From: a virus
Length of the DNA stretch: 64,000 nucleotides
IMG/VR virus record: IMGVR_UViG_3300025141_000047
Location: 28,799 to 92,798 of that record
Reading direction: 5' to 3' (one strand)
Made by a program: the position numbers and the translations under genes. Numbering within the stretch: the first letter of the stretch is position 1; every line of letters begins with the position of its first letter. Shown piece after piece: positions 10,686 to 19,343 of this stretch. Below the pieces are notes generated by a model. It had not been told where the DNA came from, searched no databases, and saw nothing but the letters and a program-made list of their open reading frames with translations.

Positions 10686-12113
10686 TCAAATCACCCCTCT
10701 TGTAAAGTTCCCGCCTCTTGAACGGTTTCTCATAATTTTACTCACTTCATCGCTAACGGCCTTTGCGATCTCCTTAGCGTTTCCTCCGCCACTTACATTG
10801 ATGGTGATATTATTTGTGCTTGATGAACCGCCGCCTACATCTCCCTTGATTGATACAGGGATTGTTCGACCATCTGGAAGTGGAACAACTGCCTCCGTTC
10901 CGTGTAGCGTGACTGGATAACCGCTTTTCGGACCACTTGCTACTCCCCCATCATTGAATCCCAAGAAATCGGCAGCACCGCCGATCATATCTCCGCCCCA
11001 TTCAAGAGCCTCCGAGATTCCATCTAAAATCCATTCAATTGCCTCGATAATTGGGTCTAAAATTGTCATGATGGCATCCATAGCAACACTGAAATAAGGC
11101 GATAGCCAATCAATAAGAGCCATAATAGACTTCATTACCACTGAGAGAATGCCTGTGATGATGCGAACAATAGGCTCAAGGAATGAAAATACGGCAGAAA
11201 CAAAACGAATCAAAGGTGGGGCTAATTTTGCCCATACCTGAATAAAAATTGATATTACGCTCGCAAATAAAACTGCGATTACCCCTCCAATCACAGCAAT
11301 GTATTCAATAGCAAGGACAGCAAAATCAATGATGCCGCTATCAAAAAGAAAATCAACCATTGCATCAATTGTGTTTTCAATACCTTTGATTAAATCATCC
11401 ATTGTAAGCCCAGTGCTTTTGAAGGCGTTCATTATGATCCCTAAAGCCATGCCAACAAGACCAAAAAAAGTCCCGAAAGCATCAACAATTCTTTGAAGCA
11501 TACCCGCTTCATCCATGCGGGTGACAATATCTCCGATCCCCGTCAATACTGCCGCAATGAATGTGAAGTATAGAACTATGATGTTTGAAAGGAAAACAAA
11601 AATGCCTTCTAAAAACGGTATAAATGCCCCTGCCGACGCTTCAAAGTCAATACCCCCTACTGCATCAATAACTGCCCCTATTGCATCCATAAAAGCATCA
11701 ATAACGCCCTTTCCCGCTTCAATTACAGAACCGAATGCAGCGAAGGCCGACTCACCCCCTCCAAACGATTTTGTGAGGATAAAAATTGCCGCCCCAACCA
11801 ATGCAAAAGCACCCAGAACAAAAATCATAATTGTGTTTATTGAAGTGAAAGCCTTCAAAACACCTGAGACTGGTTTTAGCAATAGGTCGGTTGCTTTACC
11901 CAATTTTTCAGTGACCTCTCCAACTTCCTCGAACACGTCTGTTATCGTTTCAGCCGTGTTTTTCAAATCCACATATTTTCGATAAAACGGACCCAGTGTT
12001 TTGTTAATCAATTTATATTTGACGTTGAGAATGTTTAGTGATTTACCTTGCTCTTTAGCAAGTGTATTCATTTTGGATTGTGCCGATAAGAATTTATTCA
12101 TCTCGTCGCTCAT
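10686..12113 (-). CDS. Tape measure protein (short), 475 aa
   Basis: This protein sets tail length and helps DNA delivery. The N-terminal 90 residues are helical. Several long hydrophobic helices follow (about residues 93-114, 165-195, 215-230, 265-300 and 315-335), and the C-terminal region has the pattern often seen at the end of phage tape measures (PVTLHGTEAVVPLPDGR, then a Gly/Ser linker and NNITINVSGGG). It lies directly downstream of the frameshifted tail assembly chaperone, the classical position for this gene. At 475 residues it is short for a tape measure, suggesting a short tail or one extended by other proteins. The start has a GGAGGGAT Shine-Dalgarno site. Confidence 0.82.
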   Translation of the reverse strand: MSDEMNKFLSAQSKMNTLAKEQGKSLNILNVKYKLINKTLGPFYRKYVDLKNTAETITDVFEEVGEVTEKLGKATDLLLKPVSGVLKAFTSINTIMIFVLGAFALVGAAIFILTKSFGGGESAFAAFGSVIEAGKGVIDAFMDAIGAVIDAVGGIDFEASAGAFIPFLEGIFVFLSNIIVLYFTFIAAVLTGIGDIVTRMDEAGMLQRIVDAFGTFFGLVGMALGIIMNAFKSTGLTMDDLIKGIENTIDAMVDFLFDSGIIDFAVLAIEYIAVIGGVIAVLFASVISIFIQVWAKLAPPLIRFVSAVFSFLEPIVRIITGILSVVMKSIMALIDWLSPYFSVAMDAIMTILDPIIEAIEWILDGISEALEWGGDMIGGAADFLGFNDGGVASGPKSGYPVTLHGTEAVVPLPDGRTIPVSIKGDVGGGSSSTNNITINVSGGGNAKEIAKAVSDEVSKIMRNRSRGGNFTRGVI

Positions 12114-12114
12114 T

Positions 12115-12833
12115 TTATCCCTCCATCACTTTTTGGTTATGCCTCTCGAAGAAATCATCCATTCCTTCACCATCGCTCGTTGTGCGTATGGGTTGCCCCT
12201 TATTGCCTCTTCCATGCTTCATTTGCCTTTCAGCCTGTTTCTTCATGCGTTCAATCATCTCCGCCTTCTTGTCGTTAGCGGCTCTAACGATCATATAATC
12301 AAGCATTACACGGTCTGGGGGTTGTTCATCCCAAAAATGAGGGGGGCATCCAAAATGTGTTCCAAGACTGAATGTGATGGCTTGATAAGAAAGAATTGTT
12401 GCCTGTTGAGCATTTAGTGTGGGGCGTTCCTCTTCGGATAAATCCTCATCAAGAAACCCTACTAAATCCTCATAGGTTAATCCAAAGGGCTTACACCACC
12501 CGCAAACTGCCCGATGATGTCATTTAAATCGGGGAGAACGGTCTTGACAATTGCGCCAACTTCTGGTGTGAGATTTAAAAGATCGGCTTTTGAAAGTGCA
12601 GGTTCGGTTTTTTGGATGCAAGTTGAAAATACATACTTCCAATAGCCGCCCAAATCAATAGTTGGTGCAACTTCACCATCAGCATTCGTGGCGAATGAAA
12701 CAAATTGCGACATTGCTTCTTGTTGCGCCACCCATGAAAGGGGTTTGACAAAAACAACCAAAGTTCCGACAGGGGTTTCAAGTTCGTGTCGAATCGGCGT
12801 GTTGCTCAAAACAAAAGGATTATTCTTCTGCAT
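12115..12833 (-). CDS. Tail assembly chaperone, -1 frameshift fusion product (G-GT type)
   Basis: The upstream frame (ATG 12833) and an open downstream frame ending at 12115 are joined by a -1 slip at 12483-12489. The fusion would be 117 + 122 = 239 residues. The downstream frame has no start of its own before an internal ATG at 12306, yet stays open through 12483, exactly where the upstream frame ends. In lambda and many tailed viruses the shorter and longer chaperones (gpG and gpGT) coat the tape measure during tail assembly, and their genes stand immediately before it, as here. The downstream part is charged (ERMKKQAERQMKHG). The arrangement is seen in the sequence; expression of the fusion is inferred. 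Confidence 0.8.
12477..12833 (-). CDS. Tail assembly chaperone, unshifted product (gpG-like), 118 aa
   Basis: The start is the ATG at 12833, preceded by GAGGATT and overlapping the upstream gene by 14 bases; a longer reading from 12899 would lie mostly inside that gene. The product is 118 residues ending in SPLD just after the slippery site. The sequence has a beta-rich N-terminal part and a helical C-terminal part (LTPEVGAIVKTVLPDLNDII). This is the abundant short chaperone expected when ribosomes do not shift. The identification rests on position before the tape measure and on the frameshift arrangement; sequence similarity alone would not show it. Confidence 0.75.
   Translation of the reverse strand: MQKNNPFVLSNTPIRHELETPVGTLVVFVKPLSWVAQQEAMSQFVSFATNADGEVAPTIDLGGYWKYVFSTCIQKTEPALSKADLLNLTPEVGAIVKTVLPDLNDIIGQFAGGVSPLD
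12483..12489 (-). promoter_or_regulatory. Programmed -1 frameshift slippery heptamer CCCTTTG
   Basis: On the minus strand the sequence reads C-CCT-TTG in the zero frame. This is a perfect X-XXY-YYZ heptamer, two codons before the TAA of the short chaperone. Slipping back one base re-pairs CCT as CCC and TTG as TTT, and the next codon GGA opens the downstream frame. I did not identify a downstream stimulatory structure by eye. Confidence 0.8.
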
Positions 12834-13170
12834 AATCCTCAACCACTTCTTCTTCTTCTTCAACTTCTTCTGGAGAATCATGTTCAAGCAAACGTGCAAT
12901 CAATTCATCCTTCTTTCCAGATACGGTCAAATCTCGATTTGTTAATTCAACTCGGAGTTCAGTGACGGTCATTGCATCCCATCGGTTTGTTTCAACTTCT
13001 TTGAGGGGGGCAGGTTCGCCCCGAACTGATACTGCAAGGTCGGGAATTGATGTGTGAACTTTCACATCATCAGCCGATAAACCAGGTCCCGCTTTTACAG
13101 AAACCCCGTCAATTCGCCAGTCCAAACTTACTCTTTTTCCATCAACATTTACTGTCCCTGTCAATCGCAT
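12820..13170 (-). CDS. SAP-domain tail-region protein, 116 aa
   Basis: The chosen ATG at 13170 has a GGTGA Shine-Dalgarno site and lies clear of the upstream stop at 13211; the longer reading to 13278 would overlap. Residues 1-60 are beta-rich. Residues 66-96 (WDAMTVTELRVELTNRDL..GKKDELIARLLE) match the SAP/LEM-like helix-extended-helix pattern, normally a nucleic-acid or protein-binding fold that is common as an appendage on phage structural proteins. The tail is very acidic (EEVEEEEEVVEDYAEE). Located between the tail tube-like gene and the chaperone, it may be a tail accessory protein. Function not established. Confidence 0.6.
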   Translation of the reverse strand: MRLTGTVNVDGKRVSLDWRIDGVSVKAGPGLSADDVKVHTSIPDLAVSVRGEPAPLKEVETNRWDAMTVTELRVELTNRDLTVSGKKDELIARLLEHDSPEEVEEEEEVVEDYAEE

Positions 13171-13210
13171 TATATTCACCGTTGCATTCTTTTGTCTTAA
13201 AGCCTCATCA

Positions 13211-15394
13211 TCAAAGCGTGAAATAAGGCGAGTTCTCCGAAACTTTGAGGTGTCGAACTGCCAGTTCCACTTGAACAATTACCGCCCCTTTGTCTTCTGG
13301 GACTTGATGATCGGCTTTAACAATCGTATAATCCTCAATGGTAATTGTAGCATTTTCACGTGTGCTATTGCTTCCACGCTTTTTCATGCTCAATGTAATG
13401 TCATTTGTGTTTTGATGATGCTTCCGTGTGCGAATCTGTTCCCACAGTTGGTCATCCTCAATCATTGCGCTAAAAGAAAAGGTGTATTCTCGTTGCGCTT
13501 CTGTAATGTCAAGAGGCATTTGAACAGCACCAAGTTGGACTTGATCTGTATCAACAGTATTGCCCTCATAGCCTCGAATAAAATGTCGTGCTTGATTCCC
13601 ATTAGCGATGCTAAACTCAACCTGTGTTGCTCTCAATACAGGTCGCCCAAATACTTCAAAACTCAAGTCTTGGAACAGATATGGCTTTTCACCATTGACA
13701 GCAATACCTGATGCTTTCCTGTTAATTGCTGAATTTGCAGTATTCTCAAACATTCGGTGAGGGGTGAAAACATTTGCCGTGTCGGTATAATGTCGGCCAC
13801 CCTCATAATCAACCTGCAATTTGACTTCGCCCTCAGTATTTGCACTAAATCCGATTTGTTGCACTTTGCATCCATTGTAAAGACGTAGCAGTTGGTTAGA
13901 ACCAGGTGTTGCGTTATCCCTGCGGAACGATTGCTCAATCATGAAAGTTGGAAGCGAGGTATCTCCAAAGAGGGTGTGTTCAACGCCAAATTGGAGTTCT
14001 TTTGTTGTTCCATCAATGTTTGGACTCCCTCTTGAATCTGTTGCGGTGTATTGGAGTCTTTCAACGCCAGCCGATCCAACGGCGTGAGCGAAAAAGAAAG
14101 GTTCTTCAATATACACAAATGCACCACTTACTGCAATTACACGGCGAATCTCATTCTTGAATACAGTCGGCAACGTGTCGTCTTGGCCTGGAATTGTATG
14201 CGTGTCTTTGTCAATAATTTGGATATAATCACCTGCGGCAAACTTTCCAGCGATTGTTGCGCCGAGATTTACTCGCACATCTCTTCGAGCGATTGCAGCA
14301 GCGAGAGGTGCAAGGAGATAAACGGTATTCCCTGCTACTACTGCTCTTGCTAATGCGCCAGTATCAATATCTGCCGCCCCTGTTAAATTTAGTAAGGTAA
14401 TCCCCGTATATGACCCAAACAAAACATCGCCTGTGCTGCTTAGGGTTTTGAATATCCCTCCATTTGCAGCATCAACCGATACGTGGGTATCGGATGGAAT
14501 GTCGGTGAGAAGTGTAATCACACTTGCTGCATCTGTTGAAGTGTTGGTCTTTGCCCCAACAAGAACATGATCTCCCGAAACCAAATTGCTTGTTCCTGTC
14601 AAAGTGCTTGCAGAAACAGCACTAAGGGAATCCGTATCGCCTGTCCCGTATTGCTGTGCTTGATACACTTTAGTTGCGGCAGCGATGTTAAGCGGTTGTT
14701 CTCCGCCTGTAATGCCGCCTGAGCCATCGGAAAGCGTGACAAATTCGCCCTTGCTCTTTGCTACGTGTCCTCCAAGAGCGTATTTCATCCACCTAAAGGT
14801 GTGAGCGTTAAGGGCAAATGAACCGCCAGCAAGGGTTTCTTTACCACTTGTAAGGACATTTACATCTCGACCCATGCCGATGATGTGTTGTTTGCGAACA
14901 TCAATCTCAGGCTCAGGGAGGGAGAAGTTGTCAAGAAGTCCAAAGAATTGATCGGTCTTGACCTGTTGCGCTGCATCAGTCATAGCCGATTCAAAAGTTG
15001 GAGATCGTAGTGAATCAAGAATAAGCAAATCGGATGCGGCGGCATTAGTCGCTGTGGCCGTCACTAATGCGGGTTGAACGGTGATTGTTCCAGCCGTAGT
15101 ATTGTTGGCAATCACATAATAAGTGCGCTTTGTTGAAGCATGGTCATCCGATGTAAAGGCACTTCCACCTGTAATCCTCAAAATACAACCAACAAGGGCG
15201 TTATCTGGGATTTCAACATCAGTTCCACTTCCTGTATGCCAATAATTTGCCGTTCCAATGGTGATAAGGCTTGTATTGCCCGATTTAGAAGTGTGAGTCC
15301 AGCCCGTTGCTGCCCCATCACCAGTCGCCATCAATCCTGTTTCTTTACCCCACGATACTTCGGCAATGTCGCCCTTGTAAATTGTTCCAACCAT
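13211..15394 (-). CDS. Putative major tail (tube) protein with inserted domains, 727 aa
   Basis: The ATG at 15394 has a GAGG ribosome site. The protein lies directly before the chaperone/tape measure pair, where the tail tube gene belongs. The last 150 residues (..DITEAQREYTFSFSAMIEDDQLWE.. and ..TITIEDYTIVKADHQV..) resemble the strand pattern of a tail tube fold. The middle is rich in Ala, Gly, Thr and Val and consists of repeated beta-prone segments (..AGDYIQIIDKD.., ..RRVIAVSGAFVYIEEPFF..), suggesting inserted small beta-barrel or Ig-like domains. At 727 residues it is two to three times longer than typical tube proteins. The role is inferred from order and fold impression. Confidence 0.55.
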   Translation of the reverse strand: MVGTIYKGDIAEVSWGKETGLMATGDGAATGWTHTSKSGNTSLITIGTANYWHTGSGTDVEIPDNALVGCILRITGGSAFTSDDHASTKRTYYVIANNTTAGTITVQPALVTATATNAAASDLLILDSLRSPTFESAMTDAAQQVKTDQFFGLLDNFSLPEPEIDVRKQHIIGMGRDVNVLTSGKETLAGGSFALNAHTFRWMKYALGGHVAKSKGEFVTLSDGSGGITGGEQPLNIAAATKVYQAQQYGTGDTDSLSAVSASTLTGTSNLVSGDHVLVGAKTNTSTDAASVITLLTDIPSDTHVSVDAANGGIFKTLSSTGDVLFGSYTGITLLNLTGAADIDTGALARAVVAGNTVYLLAPLAAAIARRDVRVNLGATIAGKFAAGDYIQIIDKDTHTIPGQDDTLPTVFKNEIRRVIAVSGAFVYIEEPFFFAHAVGSAGVERLQYTATDSRGSPNIDGTTKELQFGVEHTLFGDTSLPTFMIEQSFRRDNATPGSNQLLRLYNGCKVQQIGFSANTEGEVKLQVDYEGGRHYTDTANVFTPHRMFENTANSAINRKASGIAVNGEKPYLFQDLSFEVFGRPVLRATQVEFSIANGNQARHFIRGYEGNTVDTDQVQLGAVQMPLDITEAQREYTFSFSAMIEDDQLWEQIRTRKHHQNTNDITLSMKKRGSNSTRENATITIEDYTIVKADHQVPEDKGAVIVQVELAVRHLKVSENSPYFTL

Positions 15395-15404
15395 TTTTAA
15401 TTCC

Positions 15405-15842
15405 TCATATTATTGTTTCTAAAGCATCGGCAAATGTAATCACTTCGGCTTGCATTGTGTATCTAAAGAACCTCTTGCTACGGTCCGACAAATCGGTTCT
15501 CGTCTTGAAGATAACCCTATCAAAGTCGTTATTGTTGCCCTTTCTGTGTTTATGAATGATGCGCCGAACCTCGTCACGGAGGGCGGCAAGTCGCTCTCGA
15601 CTCTTGACAGTGCGTATGTCAATGGTGAGATTGACGTTGATATTCACAAAATCAAATAGCAGTTCTGGTTGCGCTTCATTATGAGCCGTTTCAAAAATAC
15701 GGATTACATCATGGTCTTGAAGTCGCCCTCTTTTACCCTCTCCACGATCCAATACCGTAATGTCCTCAATAGAAGGTTTTGGCGATACATTCCAGTTGGA
15801 ATCCAACAAATCACGTATGGCGAGTAAAGCATCCTTAGCCAT
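15405..15842 (-). CDS. Putative tail completion/terminator protein, 145 aa
   Basis: The start is the ATG at 15842, which overlaps the upstream stop as ATGA; a GTG one codon earlier is less likely. It is a small alpha/beta protein with an N-terminal helix (DALLAIRDLLDSNW), a long charged helix (RERLAALRDEVRRIIHKHRK) and strands that end in a beta-rich C-terminus. This size, pattern and position between connector genes and the tail tube gene fit a tail terminator (gpU-like) or neck protein. No signature motif is visible, so the role is inferred from order. Confidence 0.5.
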   Translation of the reverse strand: MAKDALLAIRDLLDSNWNVSPKPSIEDITVLDRGEGKRGRLQDHDVIRIFETAHNEAQPELLFDFVNINVNLTIDIRTVKSRERLAALRDEVRRIIHKHRKGNNNDFDRVIFKTRTDLSDRSKRFFRYTMQAEVITFADALETII

Positions 15843-16102
15843 CACATCAACCCCAATGTTCTTTTCAAGTCTTCATCCACTTTCCTCTTGTAAGGGCTTG
15901 ATTTTGACAATATATCCACATTTTGGTCAATATCCTCATCATCCATTTCGATGCCATCAGCCTCAGCCATTTTGACCTCACGATCTTTAACCTGTTCTCG
16001 ATATTTGGGTTCACCTTTGATAGCAGCCTCAGTTGAACGGGCTATATTTTTGAAAGAATTGGAAAGTTCTTTCATATACATTTGCATGAATATAAACAGC
16101 AT
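15842..16102 (-). CDS. Small connector-region protein, 86 aa
   Basis: The ATG at 16102 overlaps the neighbourhood of the upstream TAA at 16103 and is preceded by GGTGGT. The protein is strongly helical and charged, with an acidic centre (EMDDEDIDQNVDI) and a basic end (YKRKVDEDLKRTLGLM). It lies between the putative adaptor and the putative terminator and may be a head-tail joining or HK97 gp10-like component, but it is short for that family. Unrecognised. Confidence 0.45.
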   Translation of the reverse strand: MLFIFMQMYMKELSNSFKNIARSTEAAIKGEPKYREQVKDREVKMAEADGIEMDDEDIDQNVDILSKSSPYKRKVDEDLKRTLGLM

Positions 16103-17683
16103 TTAACCACCCATACCTGCAACAATAATTGTTTCTTGATAAGGAATTAACATTCGTTTGACCTCTTCATCCAACTTTTGCACTTTTGCATTGAGATCAA
16201 TGTTGCTTGTTCCTTCTGGGAAAAGAACGGTATAATCATCGGTGAGGTATATATCCATGCAAACCATTTTGATGCACACTTCTTTGATTACCTTATCCAA
16301 ATATCGCTCGCCAAAAATATAAGACACTTTGATTGAATGGTTTTCATAGAATGGATATTGATTGTTGAACATGATTGCCCCGTTATCCTCCATAGCCCAC
16401 CAATCCTTTTGACGGGCTTCATCTATGATGTCGGTTTTGAATCGAAGTTGTTTGATTACAATATCAGTTGCTAAATTTGTAGTGAAATCAGTCACCAGTT
16501 GTTCTTGAACCGTGAATACATTCCCTACACGGCTACATCTGGCAACGTATGTTGTCCCACCAGTGGTATAAAACACCAGTCCTTCCCGTTCACCAAAGGT
16601 GCTTGCATCGGCTACGGTGAAATTTGAACCTGCAACATTGGTTATAGCACTTTGAGGGTCATGGACCAATGAGAACTCGAAAGCATCAGGGTCATTTGTA
16701 GCGATGGTTGAATCCTCACCTTCTTCTGTTGAACGCATGGATGAGATCGTGACGAACCCATCTCCTTCATCGCTGTTGGCGGTTGCTAAATACTCATTAT
16801 CAACATTGAGTTGTTTGCTATTTTCTTGTAGCGTTCCTATCGCAATATCGCCACGCCCTGTGGCTGTGTCTTTGTTAATGAGGTTAGCAATGTTTTGTGC
16901 GGTTGTTTTATGCCCAAAATCCCCATCCCACGTGGTTGAAGTCTTTCCACGTTGCAGCGTAGCCGTGTGAGCCACACCAGGACATAGAAACAACTTATTT
17001 GAAGCGGCTATTGAATTTGGTTTGACTTCAAACTTAGCAATTGACGACCCCAATTCACGGTATTTATCGCCTTGCCAAACGCTCAAACGAAGGATGCGTT
17101 GAATCGCCCTGTGGCGAAGATAAACTGCGCCCACATAATCAGTGTAGTATCTCCTTCGATATGGCTTGAATGTTGTAAAGTTGTAATACTGATCAGCCGC
17201 TATGTGTGGCCTCCAATTTTGACGACAAACAGTATCTATGTAATCCTGTTTTTCACGGATAAGCGTTTCAACTTGAGATTTGGTTAAACCTCGCTCTTTG
17301 CTATTGGTGATTGCCGAATTGATTTGTATTTGTGCGCTATTGGCGGTGGTGAATGCTTCGCTGGCTATTTGCTCAACAACAACATTGACATTGCCACTAC
17401 TGCCGCTTTCAACGCTCAATACAGTGTAAGTGTCGCCAAGCGCATTTGCATCATCATAAACAGTAATTGAGGTGTCCTTCTCAATTTTCCAACGCCTGTA
17501 ATTTGCACCAGTTATCGGCAATTTCAAATTGTCGCCATCAACGATGCTATCGGCGGATAATGCAATTGGATCGGGAAGTGGTAATTGAAGAAAATTTGCT
17601 ATGTCATCAACGCTGCAATAAACCAACTCTTCAGGAAACAATGGCGAACTTGGCCTATGTCCTGGATTGTAAATTTCTGGCAA
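16103..17683 (-). CDS. Putative head-tail adaptor protein, 526 aa (TTG start)
   Basis: No ATG lies near the beginning. A TTG at 17683 is preceded by a strong GGGGGGAT Shine-Dalgarno site at the right distance, so translation probably starts there. Residues 15-35 (YCSVDDIANFLQLPLPDP) and the later helix (ERGLTKSQVETLIREKQDYIDTVC) resemble the beginning of gp6/gp15-like head-tail connectors, which open with 'vedvk..L' helices. A long beta-rich insertion separates them from a helical C-terminus (VIKEVCIKMVCMDIYL). Position after the head genes and before the tail genes supports a connector. The insertion makes it far larger than typical adaptors. Confidence 0.5.
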   Translation of the reverse strand: MPEIYNPGHRPSSPLFPEELVYCSVDDIANFLQLPLPDPIALSADSIVDGDNLKLPITGANYRRWKIEKDTSITVYDDANALGDTYTVLSVESGSSGNVNVVVEQIASEAFTTANSAQIQINSAITNSKERGLTKSQVETLIREKQDYIDTVCRQNWRPHIAADQYYNFTTFKPYRRRYYTDYVGAVYLRHRAIQRILRLSVWQGDKYRELGSSIAKFEVKPNSIAASNKLFLCPGVAHTATLQRGKTSTTWDGDFGHKTTAQNIANLINKDTATGRGDIAIGTLQENSKQLNVDNEYLATANSDEGDGFVTISSMRSTEEGEDSTIATNDPDAFEFSLVHDPQSAITNVAGSNFTVADASTFGEREGLVFYTTGGTTYVARCSRVGNVFTVQEQLVTDFTTNLATDIVIKQLRFKTDIIDEARQKDWWAMEDNGAIMFNNQYPFYENHSIKVSYIFGERYLDKVIKEVCIKMVCMDIYLTDDYTVLFPEGTSNIDLNAKVQKLDEEVKRMLIPYQETIIVAGMGG

Positions 17684-17696
17684 CGATTATCCCCCC

Positions 17697-18083
17697 TTAA
17701 TCATGGAGGGTAATTGGGGGCTTGCCGCCCTTTCCTCGCTTCATGTGTTTGATTGCGTTTCTTCGAGTTGGGCATGACGACAAAGGAACATCTGGGCTTG
17801 GGCAAGCCATAGGGTCCCCATGACATACTGGGCAATCGCCAAACTTCATCAATTCCCATGATGCCTCAAAAATAGATTTTCTCATAGATGCTTCATCAGG
17901 GTCGTATTCAGGCGATTTTCCGCCGTCATAAGGTGGCCTTTTTTGAGGTTTAGGATTGTCATAAGGAGATGGAGGTTTTTCTTTTGGCTTATACTCAGGG
18001 TGAGGGTTAGATCCATCACGGTATGGTTCGCTTTTTTTATCATCTGGTCGTTTTTTGGGGTCGGGGGTGTAAGGATTGCTCAT
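17697..18083 (-). CDS. Pro/Lys-rich protein with leader-like motif and zinc-binding cysteines, 128 aa
   Basis: The start is the ATG at 18083 (ATGA overlap with the upstream gene, GGAGG Shine-Dalgarno site). Residues 1-65 are disordered and rich in Pro, Lys, Asp and Tyr. Residues 71-81 read IFEASWELMKF, a clear copy of the peptide found at the start of the accessory-block proteins. Directly after it stand C84, C87, C94 and C104, which could bind one zinc, and then a basic tail. This is one of only two copies of the peptide outside the accessory block, and it lies among head/connector genes. Function unknown; it may be a virion protein that shares the same docking partner as the tagged enzymes. 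Confidence 0.55.
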   Translation of the reverse strand: MSNPYTPDPKKRPDDKKSEPYRDGSNPHPEYKPKEKPPSPYDNPKPQKRPPYDGGKSPEYDPDEASMRKSIFEASWELMKFGDCPVCHGDPMACPSPDVPLSSCPTRRNAIKHMKRGKGGKPPITLHD

Positions 18084-18394
18084 TGATGGTGTCCTCCTAA
18101 GTTGTAATACATCGCTTCTCCACATACGGCACATTCAGGAGTCCAACAGAAGTGAAGCATCCCACACGCAATACAGCGTGTTCCTGAGCCAATGTTTTGA
18201 ATATCCTGTGCTTGTTGTTTTGTGACCTTAACAAACGTAGTCCCTGCACGATCCATGTTCTCTTTGCTGAATGGTGAATCATCCTCAGCAATTGATCCTT
18301 GAGTTGTGGCTATCTCAAACATTCGAGAGTTCCTTCGCTTCTTAATCTCAAGCGAAGTATCGAGGTCCATTTCGCCTACTTCAAGTCTTGGCAT
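18080..18394 (-). CDS. Small zinc-ribbon protein, 104 aa
   Basis: The ATG at 18394 has a GGGGG ribosome site at about 9 bases; an ATG at 18412 that overlaps the upstream stop (ATGA) is the alternative. The C-terminal 35 residues hold two cysteine pairs (CIACGMLHFCW and CAVCGEAMYY), forming a probable four-cysteine zinc ribbon. The N-terminal part is charged and helical. It sits between two small head-region proteins. No specific family is recognised. Zinc ribbons recur in this genome, in the portal and several head-region proteins. Confidence 0.55.
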   Translation of the reverse strand: MPRLEVGEMDLDTSLEIKKRRNSRMFEIATTQGSIAEDDSPFSKENMDRAGTTFVKVTKQQAQDIQNIGSGTRCIACGMLHFCWTPECAVCGEAMYYNLGGHHQ

Positions 18395-18408
18395 GGGGTA
18401 TTTCCCCC

Positions 18409-18759
18409 TCATGCACGTGCGCCAGTAATCGTGACACGAAGGATAATGCCTGTTCCAGCCGTAATATCTCCTGAAAGGTTGAGTCCTGTTGCTTCAACAA
18501 GTGCGACATTTGCACCGCCACCATCAGCAGGATCGGTTTGGGCATAAGCCTTGATTTTGCTATTTGCACGATCATACTCAAACACATATCCTCCTGTGTT
18601 TTCAATTTGAATCAATTCTGCGTTTCCGACCCAATCTGTTGCTGCGAATGCAATTCCGCCAGCATCCCATGTAGTGTCATCTGTTGCGACTTTAAGCGAA
18701 ACCGTCAAGCGGTTTCCTGTCACATTTGTTCTGCCTATTTGTTCTGTTTCAACGGCCAT
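18409..18759 (-). CDS. Small beta-rich head-region protein, 116 aa
   Basis: The ATG at 18759 has a GAGGAAT Shine-Dalgarno site. The sequence is almost wholly beta-prone, rich in Thr, Ala, Gly and Ile, and has no Cys. It ends ..ITAGTGIILRVTITGARA, an alternating-strand pattern. Together with the two genes upstream it could be a capsid decoration or head-completion protein. The position (just after the capsid gene cluster) supports a virion role; nothing more specific is visible. Confidence 0.45.
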   Translation of the reverse strand: MAVETEQIGRTNVTGNRLTVSLKVATDDTTWDAGGIAFAATDWVGNAELIQIENTGGYVFEYDRANSKIKAYAQTDPADGGGANVALVEATGLNLSGDITAGTGIILRVTITGARA

Positions 18760-18808
18760 GTTTATTCCTCAGTGTGTCTTTGTTTATATCCCTTTTCATA
18801 AAAAATGC

Positions 18809-19330
18809 CTATTCAGTAAGGATAATGATTCTAACAACGGATGGAGGGGCTAATACACCTGGATGGGCGCAAGCCAAATTTATTCTAACTTGACCACAAA
18901 CAAGACCATTCCAAGCAGCAGGTTCAGTGATTGCACCAGCCCCCGATTCGGAGGCAGATGTGGTCGAAACTGAAAAATGAAGTGAGTTCTGTGCATTGGC
19001 CGTTCCTTGATTTGATCCTTGCGTGACTTCGTGCATAGAAACCATATTTGCCCCAGAACCAGTAAAGTTCAATTTACTGATTTTATCAAAATAGGGGAGT
19101 TCAGCACCGCTACCGTCTTCAATATCCATGAACCATTCCATCTCACCAAGATTAGAAGACGATCCAAGAGTAGTCGCATCCGTAGCATCAACAATAACTT
19201 TTGACACCTTTCCATTTATTTTAACCTGAACAGAAGGAGTTCCGCCGTCAATTACAACAACATGACGATTTACACGGCAACGGCTGAGGTAGTTCTCGCC
19301 ATCGGTGAAGGTTTGTCTGTTATTTGTCAT
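18809..19330 (-). CDS. Head-region beta-rich protein, 173 aa
   Basis: The ATG at 19330 is chosen over an earlier GTG at 19339; an AGGTG-like site precedes it. The sequence is beta-rich and mentions no known motif. It carries a strand-rich core (VQVKINGKVSKVIVDATDA) and a Ser/Ala/Gly-rich stretch before the C-terminal strands (VVRIIILTE). It lies in a run of small head genes after the major capsid gene. A capsid-associated role is inferred from position only. The 48 bases downstream (18760-18808) hold no gene. Confidence 0.45.
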   Translation of the reverse strand: MTNNRQTFTDGENYLSRCRVNRHVVVIDGGTPSVQVKINGKVSKVIVDATDATTLGSSSNLGEMEWFMDIEDGSGAELPYFDKISKLNFTGSGANMVSMHEVTQGSNQGTANAQNSLHFSVSTTSASESGAGAITEPAAWNGLVCGQVRINLACAHPGVLAPPSVVRIIILTE

Positions 19331-19343
19331 GACACACACCTAT

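Noticed and set aside
11515-11985. Rightward open frame of 156 codons
   Set aside because: It is antisense to the tape measure gene and reflects its Ala/Ile-rich codons; no start signal.
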